Below are positions 15,461 through 24,378 of a DNA stretch of 32,443 nt, piece after piece. The stretch is taken from positions 1 through 32,443 of the forward strand of contig CANIBN010000007.1 in NCBI GenBank assembly GCA_947465505.1, given 5' to 3'. Both the position numbers and the translations under genes were made by a program. The DNA comes from Acidimicrobiales bacterium. GTDB lineage: Bacteria > Actinomycetota > Acidimicrobiia > Acidimicrobiales > Ilumatobacteraceae. Numbering within the stretch: the stretch's first letter is position 1; each line of letters starts with the position of its first letter. Under the pieces are notes generated by a model. The model had not been told where the DNA came from. It saw nothing but the letters and a program-made list of their open reading frames with translations, and did no database searches.

Positions 15461-17998
15461 ATGGTCGTTGGCGATCCCTTCCTCGACCCGGCGCGTCCCG
15501 GAGGCAGTGGCGGCGGCCCGCGTGGCCCGTACCGACCCGAACCTCGTGCCGATCGGCCACCGCCGTTGGCACCCAAGGGTCGGCGGGCCCGACCCCAACC
15601 ATCGCCCGTCCCGGCACCCGAGCGACCGGCACCCGAGCGCGCTCCTCGAGAGGCGCCGCCGCGCTCCCCGCAAGCACGCCAGAGCCCTCAGCAACGAGTG
15701 CCCCAGTCATCGGCTCGAGCGACGTCCGGGGCGGGACTGGACTGGCGCAACGAACGCCCTGCGCCGCGACAACGACCGAACCGCCCAGCACAAACGGGCC
15801 ACGACGCCCACGACGCCGGTGCAAACACCTTCCGCCCAGACATCGAGGGACTGCGCGCCATCGCGGTGCTCTTGGTCATCGCCTACCACTTCAAACTCGG
15901 ACCGTTCCACGGTGGACTCGTGGGCGTCGACGTCTTCTTCGTCCTTTCGGGCTTTCTCATTACGTCGCTGCTCATTCGCGAACTGCAGAGCACCAACGAC
16001 ATCTCGCTTCCCAACTTCTGGGCGCGCCGCTCCCGACGGCTACTTCCGGCGTCGTGCCTTGTCATCGTCGTCACGCTCGTGGCGGCTCGTTCGATGCTCT
16101 CACCGATCGCGCTGAAAGAAGTCGGACACGATGCGCTCGCAGCGGCCCTCTTCGTCATCAACATTGCGCTCGGCAGACGCAACAGTGATTACCTCGGCGC
16201 ACAGGCCGCCGCTGCCTCGCCCTCTCCCCTGCTGCACTTCTGGTCACTCGCGCTGGAGGAGCAGTTCTACGTGGTGTGGCCCGTTCTCGTGTTGCTGGCC
16301 GGCAGGGCGCGAGACCGCATGCGAGCAATCGCGGGACTCATCATCGGACTCGGCCTCGTGTCCTTCATCGCCTGTCTCTGGTACACGAAGAACTCGCCGG
16401 TGTGGGCGTTCTATCTGCTGCCCACTCGTGCCTGGGAACTACTGGCAGGCGCGGCTCTTGCAGTGTTCGGCGCCCGCGTGGTGCGGATTCCCGAGCAGGT
16501 CCGGGCGGTCGTCGGATGGGCCGGAATCGTCGGAATCCTCATCGCCTCGCTGATCATCAGCGACAGCACCACGTTCCCAGGCTTTGCAGCACTACTACCT
16601 GTGCTCTCCACGGTGGCAGTCGTCGGCGTCGGTGGAACCATCACGCGAAACGGTCCGCTGATGCTGCTCCGGGCCCGGCCCCTGCAGTGGGTCGGGAAAC
16701 GTTCCTACGCCATCTACCTCTGGCACTGGCCGGTATTCATCCTCGCCGATGCCAAGTGGGGACCGCTCAACCCCTTGCAGCGCATCGGAGCGGTGGCGAT
16801 CGCCGGTTCACTCGCAGCGATTTCCTACATCGTCGTCGAGGACCCCGTACGCCACGCATCGTGGCTCTCCGGACAGGCCCGACGAGCGCTCGCCGTCGGT
16901 GCCTGCTTGGTCGCCGCCGGCGCCATCGGGGGCGTGCTCACCTACCGCGCCGAGGTGCGCACGAGTGGGGGTGGCGATGTCGCTGCACCAGACCTCGGTC
17001 TCGGCGAGACCGACTCCACGGTTGCCGAGTCCACCGAATCGACCTCACCCACCGACTCGACCGCACCCACCGAGTCGTCGGGGAGCACAGCACCACCAGC
17101 GACCGGCCAGATCCCCGGCGCACTCGATCCAGACAGGGTCTTCACGCTCGACGAACTCATCGCCCGCAACGAGAAGGTGCTCGAGGCAGCCCTCCGGTCC
17201 AACGACGTTCCCTCGAATCTCACGCCGAGTTTCGGCAAGATCGCGAAGGATCTCCCGGTGCTGTACACCGACGGTTGCCTGCTCGACCCCGGACAGATCG
17301 AGTCAGGGGTGTGCACCTATGGCGCCACCAACGGAACGGTCACCGTTGCACTGGTTGGCGACTCGCACGCCGCCCAGTGGTTCCCGGCCGTCGAGGCAGT
17401 CGCACAGAAGCACGGATGGAAACTCGTCGTGCTCCTGAAGAAGGGCTGCGCGATGGCCGAATTCGTCACCTACGACGAAGCGAACCGCAAGCGCACCGAG
17501 TGCGGTCCCTGGCGAAAGGCAGTCCTCGCCCGGCTCGAGGCCGAGAACCCCTCGCTGGTGCTCGCTGGCTCGTACCGCTACCGGCTGACGAACCGGCCCG
17601 CGAAGTCCAATGCCCGCAGCCAGTGGCTCGCCGCCCTCACACCGACGATGAAGGACCTCCGAGCGCTCACCAAGCAACTGATCCTCATCGGTGACATTCC
17701 GCATCCCGAGTCGTGGCCGGCGAAGTGCCTGTCCAACAACCTCACCTCGGCGCAGGACTGCCTCATCGACCGCTCCAAGGCAGAACGAAAGCCCGTCATG
17801 GACGCCGAGATCGAGGCAGCCAAGACCGCTGATGCGACGTACATGAGGGTCAGCGACTGGATGTGCAACCTGCAGCAGTGCGCAGTGATGCTCGGAAACA
17901 TTCAGATGTACCGAGACGACAACCACATTGGCGCAACGGCCGCCCGCTACTTCGCACCGTTCGTCGAGGCCGTCACGGTGCCGTTGCTGCAAGCCTGA
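15461..17998 (+). CDS. Acyltransferase family 3 (OafA/YrhL-like) membrane protein with C-terminal SGNH hydrolase-like domain
   Basis: FRPDIEGLRAIAVLLVIAYHFKLGPFHGGLVGVDVFFVLSGFLIT; multiple TMs; Ser/Thr-rich linker; GDSHAAQWFP (block I) and RDDNHIGATAARYF. Confidence 0.93.
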   Translation: MVVGDPFLDPARPGGSGGGPRGPYRPEPRADRPPPLAPKGRRARPQPSPVPAPERPAPERAPREAPPRSPQARQSPQQRVPQSSARATSGAGLDWRNERPAPRQRPNRPAQTGHDAHDAGANTFRPDIEGLRAIAVLLVIAYHFKLGPFHGGLVGVDVFFVLSGFLITSLLIRELQSTNDISLPNFWARRSRRLLPASCLVIVVTLVAARSMLSPIALKEVGHDALAAALFVINIALGRRNSDYLGAQAAAASPSPLLHFWSLALEEQFYVVWPVLVLLAGRARDRMRAIAGLIIGLGLVSFIACLWYTKNSPVWAFYLLPTRAWELLAGAALAVFGARVVRIPEQVRAVVGWAGIVGILIASLIISDSTTFPGFAALLPVLSTVAVVGVGGTITRNGPLMLLRARPLQWVGKRSYAIYLWHWPVFILADAKWGPLNPLQRIGAVAIAGSLAAISYIVVEDPVRHASWLSGQARRALAVGACLVAAGAIGGVLTYRAEVRTSGGGDVAAPDLGLGETDSTVAESTESTSPTDSTAPTESSGSTAPPATGQIPGALDPDRVFTLDELIARNEKVLEAALRSNDVPSNLTPSFGKIAKDLPVLYTDGCLLDPGQIESGVCTYGATNGTVTVALVGDSHAAQWFPAVEAVAQKHGWKLVVLLKKGCAMAEFVTYDEANRKRTECGPWRKAVLARLEAENPSLVLAGSYRYRLTNRPAKSNARSQWLAALTPTMKDLRALTKQLILIGDIPHPESWPAKCLSNNLTSAQDCLIDRSKAERKPVMDAEIEAAKTADATYMRVSDWMCNLQQCAVMLGNIQMYRDDNHIGATAARYFAPFVEAVTVPLLQA

Positions 17999-18015
17999 CC
18001 CGTACGCTTTCGACC

Positions 18016-19626
18016 ATGGATCCTGCCGTCGAGGCCACACCTGATCCACTCCCCCGCACCCGGATCCGGCCGCCGTGGTACTGGGGTTCGCTCACCGGCT
18101 TGCTCGCAGGCTTTCTGGCGGTCGGGATCGGCCTGCTCACTGCGCAGTGGTTCAGCGTGTCCACGCCCACCGATGCGGTCGCCAGTGCGTTCATCGATCG
18201 CGTGCCGAAGTGGTTGAAGAACCTGGCGATCGACTGGTTCGGGACCAACGACAAAGTCGCCCTACGCGTGGGCATGTACGTCGTGATCGGACTCCTCGCT
18301 GTGCTCATCGGATGGCGATCGCTGCGTGCTCGTTGGATTGGGGTTTCCGGGTTTCTTGCGTTCGGATTTCTCGGGATGCTCTGCGTCCTCGACCGGCCAC
18401 GTTCCTCGTTCGCCGCGGTCATGCCTGTTGCACTGGCCACTCTCTCGGGGATCGCCGCGCTCCTGACGATGCTCGCCGCGCTCGATCGACAGTGGCGAGC
18501 CACACACTTCCCCCAACGGTCCCGGGTACCCCTCGGTCTCGATCGCCGGGGGTTCCTCGCTGTGGGCGGTTCGGTGGCTCTCGCTGCCGTCGGCACCACG
18601 ATTGCGGGGTCCGCGCTCGAGACCAACCGCGTGCGACGACTTCGCGCATCGGCCCCTGGGGCACTACCCCCGGTTGCCGAGTCCGAGACACGCGCCAGTG
18701 TCTCGTCCACCATCGATACGAACAGTGCCGCCGCCGCTATCGAGGCCGAGACACCGTTCATCACACCGAACGACAAGTTCTACCGAATCGATACTGCCGT
18801 GTCGTTTCCGAACGTGTCGGCCGACAACTGGAAACTGCGCATCCACGGACTGGTGAACCGTGAGCTGACGCTCAACTATGCGGACGTGCTTGCACGCCCA
18901 CAGGTCGAACGAACCGTGACGCTCGCGTGTGTCTCCAACGAGGTCGGCGGGGATCTCGTTGGCACTGCGTCTTGGCAGGGAATCCCACTCGCCGAACTGT
19001 TCCACGAGGCTGGTGTGCAATCAAGCGCACAGCAGGTGTTCTGCACCAGTGCCGATGGATGGACGTGCGGTTTCCCGGTCGAGGCCGTGTTCGACGGCAG
19101 AGAACCGATGCTGGTCATCGGCATGAACGGCGAACCGCTTCCCATTCAGCACGGATTCCCCGCACGACTCGTGGTGCCGGGGCTGTACGGCTACGTGTCG
19201 GCAACCAAGTGGCTCACCGACATCCACCTCACCACGTGGGACGATGAAGCGGGGTATTGGACCACTCGTGGTTGGTCTGTCGAGGCGCCCATCAAGGCAC
19301 AGAGTCGTATCGACGTCCCCCGGCGCGGCGCAGACCTGCAGGCCGGAACGATCGTGCTCGGCGGAGTTGCCTGGGCCCACCGGCACGGGATCGACAGGGT
19401 CGAGGTGCGGATCGACGAGGGGCCCTGGGTGGCCACCACCCTCGACTCACGCGGCGACCTCGACACCTGGCGACAGTGGTTCTACGTCTGGGACGCAACT
19501 GCTGGCAAGCACCGCGTGACGGTGCGAACCGTCGATGGGTCCGGAGCAGTGCAGACCGACGAGATCCAATCGCCCGACCCCGACGGTGCCACCGGCCACC
19601 ACTCACGACGATTCACCGTTCGCTGA
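18016..19626 (+). CDS. Membrane-anchored molybdopterin-dependent (sulfite oxidase-like) oxidoreductase
   Basis: About five N-terminal TM segments, then TPNDKFYRIDTAVSFPNVSADNWKLRIHGLV...VERTVTLACVSNEVGGDLVGTASWQGIPLAELF...GFPARLVVPGLYGYVSATKWLTDIHL. Start ATG 18016. Confidence 0.92.
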   Translation: MDPAVEATPDPLPRTRIRPPWYWGSLTGLLAGFLAVGIGLLTAQWFSVSTPTDAVASAFIDRVPKWLKNLAIDWFGTNDKVALRVGMYVVIGLLAVLIGWRSLRARWIGVSGFLAFGFLGMLCVLDRPRSSFAAVMPVALATLSGIAALLTMLAALDRQWRATHFPQRSRVPLGLDRRGFLAVGGSVALAAVGTTIAGSALETNRVRRLRASAPGALPPVAESETRASVSSTIDTNSAAAAIEAETPFITPNDKFYRIDTAVSFPNVSADNWKLRIHGLVNRELTLNYADVLARPQVERTVTLACVSNEVGGDLVGTASWQGIPLAELFHEAGVQSSAQQVFCTSADGWTCGFPVEAVFDGREPMLVIGMNGEPLPIQHGFPARLVVPGLYGYVSATKWLTDIHLTTWDDEAGYWTTRGWSVEAPIKAQSRIDVPRRGADLQAGTIVLGGVAWAHRHGIDRVEVRIDEGPWVATTLDSRGDLDTWRQWFYVWDATAGKHRVTVRTVDGSGAVQTDEIQSPDPDGATGHHSRRFTVR

Positions 19627-19643
19627 CCCGTTCTCACCGGCTA

Positions 19644-19669
19644 GTCAGTCAGGCCGGTCAGTCAGGCCG
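19644..19669. repeat. Two perfect tandem copies of the 13-mer GTCAGTCAGGCCG, followed by a partial third (GTCA)
   Basis: ctaGTCAGTCAGGCCGGTCAGTCAGGCCGGTCAccc read directly. Confidence 0.85.
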
Positions 19670-19759
19670 GTCACCCAAGCCGTGCGTCAGGTATTCGCAC
19701 AGTGGTAACACGGCGAAACGATTGGGGGCAAGGCGTCGGACTACGGTGACCCCACCGTT

Positions 19760-20341
19760 ATGCGCATCACCGTCGTGCACGCTCATCCCTCGACCACCAG
19801 CTTCAGCCGTGCCGTACTCGACACCGTGCTCGACTCGTTGAGCGGTCACGAGGTGGACGTGTGCGACCTGTACGCAGACAACTTTCATCCGGTACTCACC
19901 GAACCGGAGCACCGTGAGTACCTCGGGAACGACCCGATCCAAGATCCGCTCGTGGCGCGTTATGCCGAATACGTGAGACGAGCAGAGGCAATCGTGTTCG
20001 TCTACCCAACGTGGTGGTCGGGTCTCCCCGCCATGGTCAAGGGTTGGTTCGACCGGGTCCTCGTACAGGGCGTGGCATTCAGCTTTGACGACAAGCACCG
20101 CATCCAACCGGAACTCCGACACCTCCGGCGTATCGCGGGTGTCACCACGTACGGCTCGTCGAGACTCGTCACGTTTCTCGGGGTGGACGGTGGACGACGC
20201 ACGTTGCACCGCACGCTCCGTGTGGCCGCCGGTTTTCGCACTCGCACCACGTGGCTCGGCCTGCACCGCATGGATACGGCCACCGATGCACAGCGTCAGC
20301 AGCACCTCGAGCGTGTCCGCAAGGAGTTCGCGTCGTGGTAA
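19760..20341 (+). CDS. NAD(P)H:quinone oxidoreductase / flavodoxin-like fold protein
   Basis: MRITVVHAHPSTTSFSRAVLDTVLDSL; VFVYPTWWSGLPAMVKGWFDRVLVQGVAF. Confidence 0.9.
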   Translation: MRITVVHAHPSTTSFSRAVLDTVLDSLSGHEVDVCDLYADNFHPVLTEPEHREYLGNDPIQDPLVARYAEYVRRAEAIVFVYPTWWSGLPAMVKGWFDRVLVQGVAFSFDDKHRIQPELRHLRRIAGVTTYGSSRLVTFLGVDGGRRTLHRTLRVAAGFRTRTTWLGLHRMDTATDAQRQQHLERVRKEFASW

Positions 20342-20928
20342 CTGCTCTCGTCGTCTACGTGCACCCCCGCCCCGACGGCTTTGCCGCCGCCGTTCGCGAC
20401 CGGGTGCTGGCCGCGCTCGACGCGGGCGGACACCAGAGCACCGTGCTTGACCTGTACGCGGAAGGGTTCGACCCCCGACTGACTGCCGAGGAACACCGGC
20501 TTCATCGATCGCCGCCCGAGGACAAACCACAGATCGCTGCCCACGTCGCGCTCGTCCGGGCCTGCGACACGCTGGTGCTGGTGTACCCCACGTGGTGGAG
20601 TGCACTACCCGCCATGTTGAAGGGCTGGTTCGAGCGCGTGTGGGTAAACGGCGTCGCTGCTCAGGTTCACGACGACGGGCGGCCTCCCAGCCCGTTGCTC
20701 ACTAACATCCGACGCATCATCGTGGTCACGACACATGGCTCACCCAAATGGCTCAACGCCATCCAAGGTGAGTCGGGCAAGCGATTCGCCAAGCGTTCGC
20801 TTCGGGCCTCGGTGAACCGTCGGTGCAGAGTGCACTGGATCGCGTTCTACGGGATCGACCGCAGCAACCTTGAGGAGCGCGAACGATTCCTCGCCCGGGT
20901 CAGTCGGCGACTCGCTCGAATCTTGTGA
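20335..20928 (+). CDS. NAD(P)H:quinone oxidoreductase / flavodoxin-like fold protein (tandem paralogue)
   Basis: GTG start overlapping the previous stop; VTALVVYVHPRPDGFAAAVRDRVLAAL; VLVYPTWWSALPAMLKGWFERVWVNGVA. Confidence 0.88.
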   Translation: MVTALVVYVHPRPDGFAAAVRDRVLAALDAGGHQSTVLDLYAEGFDPRLTAEEHRLHRSPPEDKPQIAAHVALVRACDTLVLVYPTWWSALPAMLKGWFERVWVNGVAAQVHDDGRPPSPLLTNIRRIIVVTTHGSPKWLNAIQGESGKRFAKRSLRASVNRRCRVHWIAFYGIDRSNLEERERFLARVSRRLARIL

Positions 20929-22081
20929 CGACCTCTACGTGCGGGGTCTGCGGGAACAGGTCCAACACCTCCGACCCGGCGTGGCGATAGCCGGCGGCAA
21001 CCAGCAGCGCTGCGTCCCGTCCGAGCGACGCAGCATCGCAACTCACGAGCACCAGCAGCTGCGCACCAGTCCGGGCGATCACCGACACGCCATTGCGGCC
21101 GAGTCCAGAACGCGACGGATCCGCTACCACGAGATCCACTCGCTCAGCGTCCCACTCGTCCACGTCACCCTCGATCACCAGTGCCTCGCGACCCACCAGA
21201 TTCAGGCGGGCGTCTGCGACCGAACTCGACGACATCTCCACCGTCACCACGGGCACGTCACGGAACAGGGTGGCGGCAAACAGGCCGATACCTGAATAGA
21301 GGTCCGCCCAGCGAGAAATCCCCGAGGGATCACCTACTGCGCGGCGTACCGCATCGACGAGCAACACAGCGCTGTGTGCGGAGGACTGGAAGAACGAACC
21401 AGCCGATACCTGCAATCGCTGCCCTTCGATCACCTCGGTCAACCGTTCCTGCCGACCCACGGAGACGCCCCTCGGGACGCCCTCCAGTCGAACGTCCGTG
21501 TCCGAAGCGGCGTGCACGACCAACGTCCGTTCACCGGTCGCCTCGCTCACCCGTACCGCCACCTCATCGGCATGTGGGGCACGTACAGCGCCGAGCAGGG
21601 CGGACAGCGCTGGATGGGCAACCGGACAGGCGGCAAGCGGAAGCACCTCGTTGCTCGCAGCACGTCTCAGACCGAGTCGCCCATCGGCCGTAACGCCGGC
21701 CCGAACCGTGGTTCTGTAGCCAAGCGGCGGGACCGACGCCCCGTTGTGCACCTCGGCACCGGGCAGGCGGCCTTGGCGAGCCAATGCATCGCGCACGATG
21801 GCTACCTTCAACGACCGCTGCTCCTCGGGGGCAACGTATTGCCATCCGCAACCGCCACAACCCCTGGCAACCTCCGGACAAGATGGCTCGACGCGGCCCG
21901 CCGCCGCCTCGAGCACCTCGACGGTGCGGGCTCTCCAGAAGTCCCGACCACGGCTCACCACCGATGCGCGCACCCGCTCGCCCGGAAGCGCCCCCGACAC
22001 GAACACCACCCGGCCTGCTGGCTCGTGTGCGATCGCGTCCCCGCCCACGGCGATGCGTTCGACGGTCAGCTCGATATCCAT
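20900..22081 (-). CDS. Class I SAM-dependent RNA methyltransferase (TrmA/RlmD family, TRAM domain, Fe-S motif)
   Basis: N-terminal TRAM-like MDIELTVERIAVGGDAIAHEPAGRVVFVSGALPGERVRASV; CPEVARGCGGCGWQYV; ADLYSGIGLFA; LVVADPSRSGLG; LVSCDAASLGRD; DLFPQTPHVEVVTRF. Confidence 0.92.
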   Translation of the reverse strand: MDIELTVERIAVGGDAIAHEPAGRVVFVSGALPGERVRASVVSRGRDFWRARTVEVLEAAAGRVEPSCPEVARGCGGCGWQYVAPEEQRSLKVAIVRDALARQGRLPGAEVHNGASVPPLGYRTTVRAGVTADGRLGLRRAASNEVLPLAACPVAHPALSALLGAVRAPHADEVAVRVSEATGERTLVVHAASDTDVRLEGVPRGVSVGRQERLTEVIEGQRLQVSAGSFFQSSAHSAVLLVDAVRRAVGDPSGISRWADLYSGIGLFAATLFRDVPVVTVEMSSSSVADARLNLVGREALVIEGDVDEWDAERVDLVVADPSRSGLGRNGVSVIARTGAQLLVLVSCDAASLGRDAALLVAAGYRHAGSEVLDLFPQTPHVEVVTRFERVAD

Positions 22082-22120
22082 GGCCCCTGAGCGTACGTGC
22101 GCCGGTTAGCGTCAGTACCG

Positions 22121-22792
22121 ATGAGCAGTGCTGTCCAGATCGCCCCGTCCGTCCTTCCGTGCGACTTTGCCAAACTCGGCGAAGAGGTGGCCGCGCTCGA
22201 GGCCGCCGGCGTCGACCGCATCCACTGGGACATCATGGATGGTCAGTTCGTGCCGAACCTCACGATCGGACCAGACGTCGTTGCCTCGGCACGCAAACAC
22301 ACATCGCTCCCGTTCGAAGCACATCTCATGGTGCTCACTGCCGATGCGATGGCCGAGCGCTGGGTGAAGGCTGGCTGCGAGCGCCTCATCGTTCACGCCG
22401 AGGCGTGCACACACCTCCACCGCACGCTCGGGCTCATCAACTCCCTCGGCGCCAAGGCCTCGGTAGTCATCAACCCGGCCACCCCTGCTAGCGCCATCGC
22501 CCACGTGCTCGACCTCATCGACATGGTGCTCGTCATGACGGTGAACCCTGGCTTTGGCGGCCAGGCATACATCGCCAACATGGAGCCCAAGATCCGCGAG
22601 ATACGGGGAATGATCGACCAGAGTGGCCTCCCGATCGACATCGAGGTCGATGGCGGCATCAGCGCCAAGACCATCGCCGCCGCACGCGCCGCAGGCGGCA
22701 ATGTGTTCGTTGCTGGTACCGCACTGTTCCACCACCCGGAAGGACTTGCCGCCGGCGTGGCCGAACTGCGGGCTAAAGCGACCGGGGCCTGA
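22121..22792 (+). CDS. rpe: Ribulose-phosphate 3-epimerase
   Basis: QIAPSVLPCDFAKLGEEVAALEAAGVDRIHWDIMDGQFVPNLTIGPDVV; VMTVNPGFGGQAYI; IEVDGGISAKTI. Confidence 0.97.
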   Translation: MSSAVQIAPSVLPCDFAKLGEEVAALEAAGVDRIHWDIMDGQFVPNLTIGPDVVASARKHTSLPFEAHLMVLTADAMAERWVKAGCERLIVHAEACTHLHRTLGLINSLGAKASVVINPATPASAIAHVLDLIDMVLVMTVNPGFGGQAYIANMEPKIREIRGMIDQSGLPIDIEVDGGISAKTIAAARAAGGNVFVAGTALFHHPEGLAAGVAELRAKATGA

Positions 22793-22820
22793 CCGACGCT
22801 GGAGGGCAGGTGGGGCAGGT

Positions 22821-23498
22821 CTAGCGACCGCGCAACATGTCGCTGAGTCCCGACCCTGCATACGCGATGAGTCGCTTGAGAGCCCACAGCACCAGCAGGC
22901 CCAGAGCGACGCCCGCCACCGGCTTGAGTATCGCCATGGCGATGCCCCGACGGTCGTCAAGGAATGCCGTGAGCACACCGGTGTCGATGGCGCTGCCGTC
23001 GTCATTGCGCACCACGATGGGATCCGACAGCGATGGGCACGCGGGCCCAAAGTCGTCCACGCCAACAACCTGGTCTCCACCAAGCACGGGCAATGGCTGA
23101 CGCACCTTGGAGCGGAATGCGTTATCGGGCGTGTGTTCTGCCGCAATCAGATAGTTCTCGTTGAAGGCAAGAAAGCGAACGTCTGCTCCGATGCGAACGT
23201 CGACAGCCCGCCCTTCGCGCAGCAGTTCCTTCGGGTCCGACCGGATGACCGTGACGATGAAACGACCGGTACCCGAGGTTGCGTCGATGATCCGCCCGAT
23301 GAATACGACGTCAGGCGCCTTGGGCGGCGTGCAATCTGCGGGAAGCGTGGACACCGTGGGGTCCACCGTGGTGGTCGGCCCGGAAGCAACGGAGTCCGAC
23401 GGCGCACCGGGCACCGTGTCGGTTTGGGCAAAGGCCTGTGTTGCACTACCCAGCACCACTGTCCCCGAGAGGACGAGGAGCACCACGAGTCGACGCAC
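22821..23498 (-). CDS. Hypothetical secreted/membrane protein (signal peptide, C-terminal TM)
   Basis: Signal MRRLVVLLVLSGTVVLGSATQAFAQ; extracellular domain with Cys pairs; C-terminal TM VAGVALGLLVLWALKRLIAYA. GTG start. Confidence 0.75.
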   Translation of the reverse strand: MRRLVVLLVLSGTVVLGSATQAFAQTDTVPGAPSDSVASGPTTTVDPTVSTLPADCTPPKAPDVVFIGRIIDATSGTGRFIVTVIRSDPKELLREGRAVDVRIGADVRFLAFNENYLIAAEHTPDNAFRSKVRQPLPVLGGDQVVGVDDFGPACPSLSDPIVVRNDDGSAIDTGVLTAFLDDRRGIAMAILKPVAGVALGLLVLWALKRLIAYAGSGLSDMLRGR

Positions 23499-23511
23499 CG
23501 CCCGAAACTAC

Positions 23512-23552
23512 CCGTGCGTGGGAGTGCGACAGCGTCACACTCCCACGCACGG
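23512..23552. terminator. Long hairpin abutting the stop codon of the enoyl-CoA hydratase gene (no U-tract); terminator-like
   Basis: CCGTGCGTGGGAGTG (23512-23526) / CACTCCCACGCACGG (23538-23552): 15-bp perfect arms, 11-nt loop with internal GAC/GTC. Confidence 0.65.
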
Positions 23553-24332
23553 TCACCTGCCCTGGAAGTTGGGGGTGCGCTTCTCGATCCACGCCTGGAT
23601 TGCCTCAGGGGTGTCCTTCGTCGCAAAGTTGATGGTCTGGGCTGCACCCTCGTCCTCAAGGGCCTGCTCGAGCGTCACCGAGGTGTAGTTGTTCAGCAGT
23701 CGCTTGCTCTGCGCAACAGCGATGGGCGCTGCGCCGGCAAGCTTGGCGGCCCAGTCGTCCACGAAGGAATCGATCTCTGCGTCGGCCACGACCCGGTTGA
23801 CGAGATTGATGCGCTCTGCTTCACGCGCATCGATGATGTCGGCGAACAGTGCGAGTTCCTTGGCGCGGTGCAGGCCCACCCGCCGCGGCAGCAGCCAGGA
23901 GGCCCCGCCATCGAGCGTCAGTCCACGCTTTGCGAAGATCTCGCTGAAGCGTGCGGTGTCGGATGCAACGATAAGGTCGCAGCACATCGCGAACGACATG
24001 CCAACGCCCACTGCGACACCGCGCACCTTGGCGATCGTCGGCTGGGGCAAGTGATAGATCGCGAGGATCACATCGCGTACGTCACGCATGGCGAACAACT
24101 GGTGGCGCGGCTTCTCGTCGATGGCCCCTCCGCCCGATAGGTCCGCTCCGGAGCAGAAGTCGCCGGCAGCACCGGTGAGCACCACACAACGGTCGTCGGG
24201 GTTCCCGCCGATCTCCTTGAGCGTGTTGAACAACTCGGTCCACATCGTGCGGTTGACGGCATTCTTGCGCTCGGGCCGGTTCAGGGTGATGGTGACGACT
24301 CCCTGATTGCGTTCGACCTTGATGGTTTCCAT
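23553..24332 (-). CDS. Enoyl-CoA hydratase/isomerase family protein
   Basis: METIKVERNQGVVTITLNRPERKNAVNRTMW; GDFCSGADLSGGG; QPTIAKVRGVAVGVGMSFAMCCDLIVASDTARFSEIFAKRGLTLDGG. SD AAGGGGA before ATG 24332. Confidence 0.93.
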   Translation of the reverse strand: METIKVERNQGVVTITLNRPERKNAVNRTMWTELFNTLKEIGGNPDDRCVVLTGAAGDFCSGADLSGGGAIDEKPRHQLFAMRDVRDVILAIYHLPQPTIAKVRGVAVGVGMSFAMCCDLIVASDTARFSEIFAKRGLTLDGGASWLLPRRVGLHRAKELALFADIIDAREAERINLVNRVVADAEIDSFVDDWAAKLAGAAPIAVAQSKRLLNNYTSVTLEQALEDEGAAQTINFATKDTPEAIQAWIEKRTPNFQGR

Positions 24333-24378
24333 GGCGATCCCCTTCGCTCGTGCGGTATTCCCCGACGATAATGAGTTC

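Noticed and set aside
16276-17694. 472-aa Arg-rich plus-strand ORF in another frame of the acyltransferase gene
   Set aside because: Arg/Pro-rich out-of-frame translation overlapping a clear acyltransferase/SGNH frame.
19636-19673. Canonical intrinsic terminator after the molybdoenzyme gene
   Set aside because: Stem possible but no U-tract and alternative pairing; reported only as a tandem repeat.
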